Both the position numbers and the translations under genes were made by a program. Of a stretch of 64,000 nucleotides of DNA, positions 58,782-64,000 are shown in pieces. The notes under the pieces were generated by a model that saw nothing but the letters and a program-made list of their open reading frames with translations, was not told the DNA's origin and did not search any database. This DNA comes from Streptomyces profundus (GTDB lineage Bacteria; Actinomycetota; Actinomycetes; Streptomycetales; Streptomycetaceae). The stretch spans positions 5,701,501 through 5,765,500 of the forward strand of contig NZ_CP082362.1 of NCBI RefSeq assembly GCF_020740535.1, read 5' to 3'. How positions within the stretch are numbered: position 1 is the first letter of the stretch; each line of letters opens with the position of its first letter.

Positions 58782-59882
58782 TCAGCGCAGCGCGCCGGCG
58801 TCCCTGGCGAGGGCGGTGAGCCGGGAGACGGCGCGGAAGTACTTCTTGCGGTAGCCGCCCTCCCGCATCTCCTGGCTGAAGAGCTCGTCGAACGGGGCGC
58901 CCGAGGCGAGCACGGGTATCTCGCGGTCGTAGAGCCGGTCGGCCAGCACCACCAGGCGCAGCGCCGTGCTCTGGTCGGGCACCGGGCGCACGCCGGTCAG
59001 ACAGACGGCGCGCACCCCGTCGCAGAGCGCTCCGTAACGGCTGGGGTGCACCCGTGCCAGATGGTCGAGCAGCACGCCGAAGTCGTCCAGGGTGGCGCCG
59101 GGTGTGGACCGCGCGGTGGCGATCACCTCGGCGTCGGGACGCGGCCTCGGCGCCCGGGGCAGGCCACGGTGGCGGAAGTCCTCGCCGTCGATCCGCACCG
59201 GCCGGAACCTGGCGGCCAGGCCCTGGATCTCGCGCAGGAAGTCGGCGGCGGCGAACCGTCCCTCGCCGAGCCGGTCCGGCAGCGTGTTGGAGGTGGCGGC
59301 GAGCGCCACGCCCTCGGCGACCAGCCGGGAGAGCAGCGAGGACACCAGCACCGTGTCGCCCGGGTCGTCCAGCTCGAACTCGTCGACGCAGAGCAGCCGG
59401 TGGTCGCCCAGGGTGCGCACCGTCTCCCGGAAGCCGAGCGCGCCCACCAGGTTGGTCAGCTCGACAAAGGTGCCGAACGCCTTCTCCTCGGGCGCCGCCG
59501 GCGTGGCGTGCCAGAGCGAGGCCAGCAGATGGGTCTTGCCGACGCCGAACCCGCCGTCCAGATAGACCCCGCGCGGCTCGGCCGTCGGGGAGGGCCTGCG
59601 GCCCCAGGGCCGCCACCGCCCGCGCTGCCCGCCGGACGAGCCGCCGCCAGGACCGAGACCGGCGGCGAAGTCCTCCAGCACCTTGACGGCGGCGCGCTGG
59701 CTGGGCTGCTGGGGGTCCGGGACATAGGTGTCGAACCGGACGGTGTCGAAACGCGGCGGCGGCACCATCTCGGCCACCAGCCGGCCGGCCGGCACCTCGG
59801 GGTCGCGGGCGCTGAGGGCCGCCGGCTCGCCCTGGTGGTGGCCCTGGCGGTCGTCGGAGTGGGGTGCGCTGCTGGTGGACAC
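58782..59882 (-). CDS. zapE: AFG1/ZapE-like ATPase
   Basis: This 366-residue AAA-related ATPase has Walker A DGGFGVGKTHLLASLW, Walker B LLCVDEFELDDPGD, sensor VALAATSNTLPDRLGEGRF and the C-terminal FDELFSQEMREGGYRKKYF block. That is the AFG1/ZapE family layout. In E. coli ZapE joins the division ring; in mitochondria AFG1 helps protein turnover. Role in streptomycetes is not established to my knowledge. GTG 59882 has GGGAG 3 bp upstream. It is divergent from the RibD-like gene by 66 bp. Confidence 0.9.
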   Translation of the reverse strand: MSTSSAPHSDDRQGHHQGEPAALSARDPEVPAGRLVAEMVPPPRFDTVRFDTYVPDPQQPSQRAAVKVLEDFAAGLGPGGGSSGGQRGRWRPWGRRPSPTAEPRGVYLDGGFGVGKTHLLASLWHATPAAPEEKAFGTFVELTNLVGALGFRETVRTLGDHRLLCVDEFELDDPGDTVLVSSLLSRLVAEGVALAATSNTLPDRLGEGRFAAADFLREIQGLAARFRPVRIDGEDFRHRGLPRAPRPRPDAEVIATARSTPGATLDDFGVLLDHLARVHPSRYGALCDGVRAVCLTGVRPVPDQSTALRLVVLADRLYDREIPVLASGAPFDELFSQEMREGGYRKKYFRAVSRLTALARDAGALR

Positions 59883-59948
59883 GATCTCCCAGTTTACGCC
59901 AGATGGGCGGTCCTGGCCGGCCGCGCCCGGTGTGCCACACTGCCGCCC

Positions 59949-60731
59949 ATGCGACGTCTGTTCCCCCCGCCCGAGGCGGCGGCCGTCCCGCTGGGCGAGC
60001 TCTCCACCCTTTCGGGTCTTTCCGGGCTTGCCGAGGCCTACGCCTACCCGGAGCCGGTCGCGTCCGACGGCTGCTGGCTGCGCGCCAACATGGTGACCTC
60101 GCTGGACGGCGCCGCGCACCACGAGGGGCGTTCCCAGCCGCTCTCAGGACCGGCGGACATGCGGGTGTTCGGGGTGCTGCGGGCGCTGGCGGACGCGGTG
60201 GTGGTGGGCGCCGAGACGGTGCGGCGGGAGCGCTACCGGCCGGCGCGGGCGCGCGCCGAGTTCGCCGAGCGCAGGGCTGCGGCCGGGCAGGCCCCCGCGC
60301 CCGCCATCGCGGTGGTCAGCGCCGGCCTCGACCTGGACTTCTCCTGGCCGCTCTTCACCGAGCCCGTGGTGCCCACGCTGCTGGTCACCGGAGCGAAGGC
60401 GCCGCCTCAGCGGCTGGCAGCCGCCGCCGAGGCCGGCGTCGAGGTGCTCTTCGCCGGGGATGGCGCGTGTGCCGAACCCGCCCTGATCAGGGCGGGGTTG
60501 GCGGCGCGCGGCTACCGCAGGCTGCTGAGCGAGGGCGGCCCGAGACTCCTGGGCGCGTTGGCCGGCGCGCGGGCGCTGGACGAGCTGTGTCTGACGGTCG
60601 CGCCCCGGCTTGCGATCGGCGCGGCACCCCGGGTGACGAGCGGCCCGGAGGTCCCGGAGCCGCACGCGTTCCGGCTCACCGACCTGCTGGAGGACGAGGG
60701 GTTCCTCTTCCATCGGTATCGGGCGGTCTGA
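59949..60731 (+). CDS. RibD C-terminal-like pyrimidine reductase
   Basis: This 260-residue dihydrofolate-reductase-like fold protein has WLRANMVTSLDGAAHHEGRS and DAVVVGAETVRRERY, which match the NADPH and substrate sites of riboflavin-pathway reductases (RibD C-terminal domain). GYRRLLSEGGPRLLGALAGA is the conserved helix near the C-terminus. The deaminase half of RibD is absent. It may act in riboflavin synthesis or be a related reductase. An inverted repeat lies 17 bp downstream. Confidence 0.88.
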   Translation: MRRLFPPPEAAAVPLGELSTLSGLSGLAEAYAYPEPVASDGCWLRANMVTSLDGAAHHEGRSQPLSGPADMRVFGVLRALADAVVVGAETVRRERYRPARARAEFAERRAAAGQAPAPAIAVVSAGLDLDFSWPLFTEPVVPTLLVTGAKAPPQRLAAAAEAGVEVLFAGDGACAEPALIRAGLAARGYRRLLSEGGPRLLGALAGARALDELCLTVAPRLAIGAAPRVTSGPEVPEPHAFRLTDLLEDEGFLFHRYRAV

Positions 60732-60747
60732 GTGGGTCTGACAATCT

Positions 60748-60766
60748 GCGGAATGTGACGTTCCGC
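60748..60766 (+). terminator. Small inverted repeat after the RibD-like gene
   Basis: GCGGAA at 60748-60753 pairs with TTCCGC at 60761-60766 around a 7-base loop, followed by TTAT. It is a weak terminator or an operator of the next gene. Confidence 0.35.
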
Positions 60767-60869
60767 TTATCCTGGGGTGGGCAGACTGAAGGGCGCAACG
60801 CCGTGTCTCCCGCGGCCCGTGGTGGTCCTCCGCCGGGAGTGCGGACCTCGCAGACGAAGGGCGCAAATC

Positions 60870-61337
60870 GTGATCACGACGGTCCTGATGATCGAGAAGG
60901 CCATGGTGCCCACCGATGTCGAGATGGTCACCACGCTGCACGGTGACGAGTCGCAGTCGTTCGTGGTGCTGATGCAGCCGCGTGGCGAGCAGGACCAACT
61001 GCTGCGCGCCCTCGACGACGTGGCGCTCGGCGAGTTCGGGGACGCGGCCAGGGAGCCGGACGAGCCCGAGGGGGACGACGCGCTGCCCCCGGCGCGGCGC
61101 GGCCTCGAACGTTCGCTCGACGCGCTGCGCGCCACCGGCGCCGAAGCCGTCGGCCAGCTGATCGAGGAGCATCCCCTGGAGCTGCTCGCCTCCGTGGTGG
61201 AGCGGACCGGGGCCGACGAGGTGGTGGTGCTGACCGCCCCGCACTATGTGGAGGAGCTGTTCCACCGGGACTGGGCCTCGCGCGCCCGGCACAAGGTCGG
61301 CGTGCCGGTGCTCAAGCTGTTCGCGCACGGCGAGTAG
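60870..61337 (+). CDS. Conserved hypothetical protein, possible Rossmann/USP-like fold
   Basis: This 155-residue acidic protein has an alternating beta/alpha pattern: VLMIEKAMVPTDVEMVT, then SQSFVVLMQPRG, and DEVVVLTAPHYVEEL near the C-terminus. The last resembles the final strand of universal-stress-like folds. I do not recognise a catalytic motif. Streptomyces counterparts beside murC are sometimes labelled indole-3-glycerol phosphate synthase; this sequence is too short and lacks its barrel motifs. GTG 60870 has AAGGG upstream. It precedes murC by 80 bp. Confidence 0.7.
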   Translation: MITTVLMIEKAMVPTDVEMVTTLHGDESQSFVVLMQPRGEQDQLLRALDDVALGEFGDAAREPDEPEGDDALPPARRGLERSLDALRATGAEAVGQLIEEHPLELLASVVERTGADEVVVLTAPHYVEELFHRDWASRARHKVGVPVLKLFAHGE

Positions 61338-61417
61338 CCCGACATGTCGGGCTGCGCCTCCCGTCCGCCGCCGGGTGCGACAATCGGGGCGCACACGCCT
61401 AGCAGGGAGACTCACGG

Positions 61418-62812
61418 ATGACGACGGCGATCCCGCCCGCCATGGAACGACCGCACTTCATCGGCGTCGGCGGCGCCGGCATGTCGGGCATCGCCAAGCT
61501 GCTCGCCCAGCGTGGCGCGCGGGTCGGCGGCAGCGACTCCCGCGAGTCGGAGACGGTCGCCGCGCTGCGCGCGGTGGGGGTCGACGTCCGGATCGGGCAC
61601 CGCGCCGACCAGCTCGCGCCCGACGCCAGCTGTGTGGTGGTGTCCAGCGCCATCCGGCAGGACAACCCCGAGCTGGTCGAGGCCGCCGGGCGGGCGCTGC
61701 CGGTGATCCACCGCGCGGAGGCGCTCGCCGCGCTGATGGCCGGGACGCGGGCCGTCGCCGTGGCCGGCACCCACGGCAAGACCACCACCACCTCGATGCT
61801 CGCCGTGAGCCTGACCGCCCTCGGGCTCTCCCCCTCCTACGCGATCGGCGGCGATCTGGACGCCCCTGGCTCCAACGCGGCCCAGGGCACCGGAGGCCTC
61901 TTCGTCGCCGAGGCGGACGAGAGCGACCGCAGCTTCCACCACTACCGGCCCGAGGTGGCCATCGTCCTCAACGTGGAGCTCGACCACCACGCCAACTACG
62001 CCTCGATGGACGAGATCCACGAGTCCTTCGAGACCTTCGTCGAGCGGGTGCGCCCCGGCGGCACGCTGGTGGTCAACGCGGACCAGGAGGGCGCCCGCGA
62101 GCTCACCTCCCGGCTGACGGGCCGCGCCGGGCTGAACATCGTCACCTACGGCGAGGCGCCCGACGCCGACGTCCGGGTGGTGCGGCTGCTGCCCAAGGGG
62201 CTGACCAGCGAGGTCACCGTCGTGATCGACGGCGGCGAGCTGACGTTCGACGTCGCGGTGCCCGGTCGGCACTACGCGCACAACGCCGTCGCCGCGCTGG
62301 CCGCCGGCGTCGCCGCCGGGGTGCCGGCCGCCGATCTCGCCCGCGCGCTGGGCGGCTACACCGGCGTGCGCCGCCGGCTCCAGCCCAAGGGCGAGGCGGC
62401 CGGGGTGCGGGTGATCGACTCCTACGCGCACCACCCCACGGAGATGGCCGCCGATCTGGAGGCGATCAGGTCGGGCGCGGGCGAGGGCCGGGTGCTGGTG
62501 GTGTTCCAGCCGCATCTCTTCAGCCGCACCAAGGAGTTGGCGACGGAGATGGGGCAGGCGCTGGCGCTCGCCGACTCCTGCCTGGTGCTGGAGATCTATC
62601 CGGCCAGGGAGGACCCGATCCCCGGGGTGACGAGCGAGCTGATCATCGAGTCCGCCCGCGTCCACGGCGCCACGGTCGAGGCGGTCGCCGAAATGGACGC
62701 GGTTCCCGACACCGTCGCGGGAATCGCCAGGCCGGGTGATCTGGTTCTCACCATGGGCGCGGGTGATGTCACCGAGCTGGGCCCGCGGATTCTGGCCCGG
62801 CTCGCCCCCTAG
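61418..62812 (+). CDS. murC: UDP-N-acetylmuramate-L-alanine ligase
   Basis: This 464-residue Mur ligase adds L-alanine to UDP-MurNAc in cytoplasmic peptidoglycan synthesis. The N-terminal Rossmann motif is FIGVGGAGMSGIAKLLAQRG, the ATP-binding P-loop is VAGTHGKTTTTSML at about residues 110-123, then EADESDRSF and the His block LNVELDHHANYASMD. The C-terminal domain has DSYAHHPTEMAADL and VFQPHLFSRTKEL. ATG 61418 has AGGGAG upstream. Unlike many bacteria it is outside the dcw cluster, as is usual for streptomycetes in this location. Confidence 0.97.
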   Translation: MTTAIPPAMERPHFIGVGGAGMSGIAKLLAQRGARVGGSDSRESETVAALRAVGVDVRIGHRADQLAPDASCVVVSSAIRQDNPELVEAAGRALPVIHRAEALAALMAGTRAVAVAGTHGKTTTTSMLAVSLTALGLSPSYAIGGDLDAPGSNAAQGTGGLFVAEADESDRSFHHYRPEVAIVLNVELDHHANYASMDEIHESFETFVERVRPGGTLVVNADQEGARELTSRLTGRAGLNIVTYGEAPDADVRVVRLLPKGLTSEVTVVIDGGELTFDVAVPGRHYAHNAVAALAAGVAAGVPAADLARALGGYTGVRRRLQPKGEAAGVRVIDSYAHHPTEMAADLEAIRSGAGEGRVLVVFQPHLFSRTKELATEMGQALALADSCLVLEIYPAREDPIPGVTSELIIESARVHGATVEAVAEMDAVPDTVAGIARPGDLVLTMGAGDVTELGPRILARLAP

Positions 62813-62858
62813 GTCCGGTTCCCGTCGGGCCGGCAGTCAGAAGTACGGAGGAGAGACC

Positions 62859-63275
62859 ATGGCGTACAAGGTGGAGAAGTCCGACGAGGAGTGGCGCGAG
62901 CAGCTGTCGGACGAGGAGTACCGGGTGCTGCGCGAGGCGGGCACCGAGCCCGCGTTCACCGGCGAGTACACGGACACCAAGACCGCCGGGATCTACCAGT
63001 GCCGGGCGTGCGGGGCCGAGCTGTTCCGCTCCGACACCAAGTTCGAGTCGCACTGCGGCTGGCCGTCGTTCTTCGACCCGGCGGACAGCGAAGCGGTGGA
63101 GACCAGGTCGGACACCTCGCTGCCAGGACGGCCGCGCACCGAGGTGCTCTGCCGCACCTGCGGTTCGCACCTCGGGCACGTCTTCGAGGGCGAGGGCTAC
63201 AACACCCCGACCGACCTGCGCTACTGCATCAACTCGATCGCGGTGCGGCTGGACCCGACCGGGGGCCCGGCGTAA
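62859..63275 (+). CDS. msrB: Peptide-methionine (R)-S-oxide reductase
   Basis: This 138-residue repair enzyme reduces methionine-R-sulfoxide. Zinc is held by the two CxxC pairs in YQCRACGAEL and LCRTCGSHL. The substrate pocket is HCGWPSFFDP and the catalytic Cys is in LRYCINSIAV. ATG 62859 has GGAGGAG 6 bp upstream. It follows murC by 46 bp, and its last 47 bp overlap the end of the convergent PfkB-like gene. Confidence 0.97.
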   Translation: MAYKVEKSDEEWREQLSDEEYRVLREAGTEPAFTGEYTDTKTAGIYQCRACGAELFRSDTKFESHCGWPSFFDPADSEAVETRSDTSLPGRPRTEVLCRTCGSHLGHVFEGEGYNTPTDLRYCINSIAVRLDPTGGPA

Positions 63276-64000
63276 CGGAGGCCGTTCCGGCGGCCAACTC
63301 CTCGGCGGTGATGTGCCGTTCGTGGGTGCCATGGTGGGTGACCGCGAACGCGCCGGCGGTCAGGCCGGCGTGCACACAGCGCTCCAGCGGGGCACCGTCG
63401 AACAGGGTGTGCAGGAACGCGGTGGCGAACGCGTCGCCCGCGCCGTTGCTGTCCACCACGGGGCGCGGCGGCGTCACCGCGGGGAAGTGCCGCACCTCCC
63501 CGTCGCCGCCCGCCTCGGGCCCGGCCAGCAGATGGCAGCCGTTCGCGCCGTCGGTGGCCACCGCGAGGCGGGCCCGGCCGCGCGCCAGGATCATCCGCAG
63601 CACCTCGGGCACCCGGCCGGGGATCGAGGCGGCGCTCAGGAAGACGTGGTCCACGCCGAAGGCCCACGGATGGGTGTCCTCCCGCACCCCGTCCCAGTCG
63701 TGCAGATCGGTGGACGTGGTCACCCCGCGCCGCCCCGCCAGCTCGGCCAGCAGCGCCCGGTTGAAGTCGCTGCGTCCCACATGCACATGGCGGGCGCGGT
63801 CGACCAGCGGCAGCGCGACATCGGGGGGCAGCGTCAGGTCCGCCGGGTGCCGACCGTCGTAGAACGAGAACCGCCGGCCCTCGGCGTCCACCAGGTTGAC
63901 GCTGCGCGGGGTGCCGGCCGGCGCGGGGAGCGTCACGAAGTCCAACCCGGCGGCGGCGAACCGGTCACGGACCAGCCGCCCGGGGACATCGTCGCCCAGA
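63229..64000 (-). CDS. PfkB-family sugar kinase, 5' end outside window
   Basis: The gene runs out of the window at 64000, so its start and N-terminal sugar-binding part are not seen. Visible parts are GDDVPGRLVRDRFAAAGLD, the ribokinase region RSVNLVDAEGRRFSFYDGRH, and the C-terminal signature NGAGDAFATAFLHTL with the catalytic Asp. It phosphorylates a sugar or nucleoside; which one is unknown. The 3' end overlaps msrB by 47 bp on the opposite strand. Confidence 0.9.
   Translation of the reverse strand, partial: LGDDVPGRLVRDRFAAAGLDFVTLPAPAGTPRSVNLVDAEGRRFSFYDGRHPADLTLPPDVALPLVDRARHVHVGRSDFNRALLAELAGRRGVTTSTDLHDWDGVREDTHPWAFGVDHVFLSAASIPGRVPEVLRMILARGRARLAVATDGANGCHLLAGPEAGGDGEVRHFPAVTPPRPVVDSNGAGDAFATAFLHTLFDGAPLERCVHAGLTAGAFAVTHHGTHERHITAEELAAGTASVTPGPRSGPAAPRSS

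Noticed and set aside
60870..61337. Indole-3-glycerol phosphate synthase
   Set aside because: The protein is 155 residues and lacks the TIM-barrel and catalytic Lys/Glu motifs of TrpC.

Overview
The window is chromosomal DNA from a Streptomyces or very close relative. Base composition is very GC-rich with strong third-position GC bias, and GTG starts with GGAGG-type ribosome sites are common. The gene content and order (argF-arcA, XRE-MurA fusion, aconitase, NgcEFG, Rok7B7, xylFGH, dxs, fadAB, RNase D, whiI, hemE, coproheme genes, murC, msrB) match, as I remember it, the conserved core around SCO5975-SCO6061 of Streptomyces coelicolor. The window opens inside an aldo/keto reductase gene and ends inside a PfkB-type kinase gene. 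I saw no rRNA, tRNA, IS element or CRISPR array.

Layout. 1-9.9 kb holds metabolic and regulatory genes: an MFS exporter, an AfsR-like STAND regulator, an F420-dependent oxidoreductase, an Mmu-type homocysteine methyltransferase, an F420/NADP reductase-like protein, a hydrolase and an acetyltransferase. 9.9-13.7 kb (minus strand) holds an Nramp-like transporter, arginine deiminase and ornithine carbamoyltransferase. 13.8-16.8 kb has a PEP-mutase-like lyase, a methyltransferase, an HxlR regulator and a small membrane protein. 16.8-24.3 kb looks like an accessory insertion in the core: a 492-residue protein of unknown family, divergent from a giant toxin-like protein. The giant joins a MACPF signature, a coiled-coil/hydrophobic helical middle, a beta-rich segment resembling insecticidal TcA toxins and a C-terminal P47-like (TULIP) domain.

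24.4-32.5 kb holds an HTH-MurA fusion, a DUF1648 protein with a GntR/YtrA regulator, about 1 kb of GC-rich repeats, an APH-like kinase and aconitase. 32.7-43.2 kb is a carbon-uptake block. An NgcEFG-type chitooligosaccharide/GlcNAc ABC importer is preceded by a DasR-like (dre) site, and is followed by the ROK regulator Rok7B7, the xylose importer XylFGH and dxs. 43.3-51.9 kb holds a VOC protein with a SigJ-type sigma factor, a second VOC protein, an NYN protein, the FadB/FadA beta-oxidation pair, RNase D, the sporulation regulator WhiI with a recognisable sigma-WhiG promoter, and a DUF3000 protein.

52.0-64.0 kb holds haem genes for the coproporphyrin route (hemE, cgoX, hemQ/chdC). It also holds a three-gene operon encoding a DUF692/MNIO oxidase, an unknown partner and a membrane protein ending in a Gly/Cys-rich tail, which I read as a possible peptide-modification system. 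ZapE, a RibD-like reductase, murC and msrB follow.

The two items most likely to be new biology are the MACPF/P47 fusion toxin locus (about 17.1-24.3 kb) and the MNIO plus Gly/Cys-tail operon (56.4-58.6 kb). All family names come from reading translated sequences; no database search was run.
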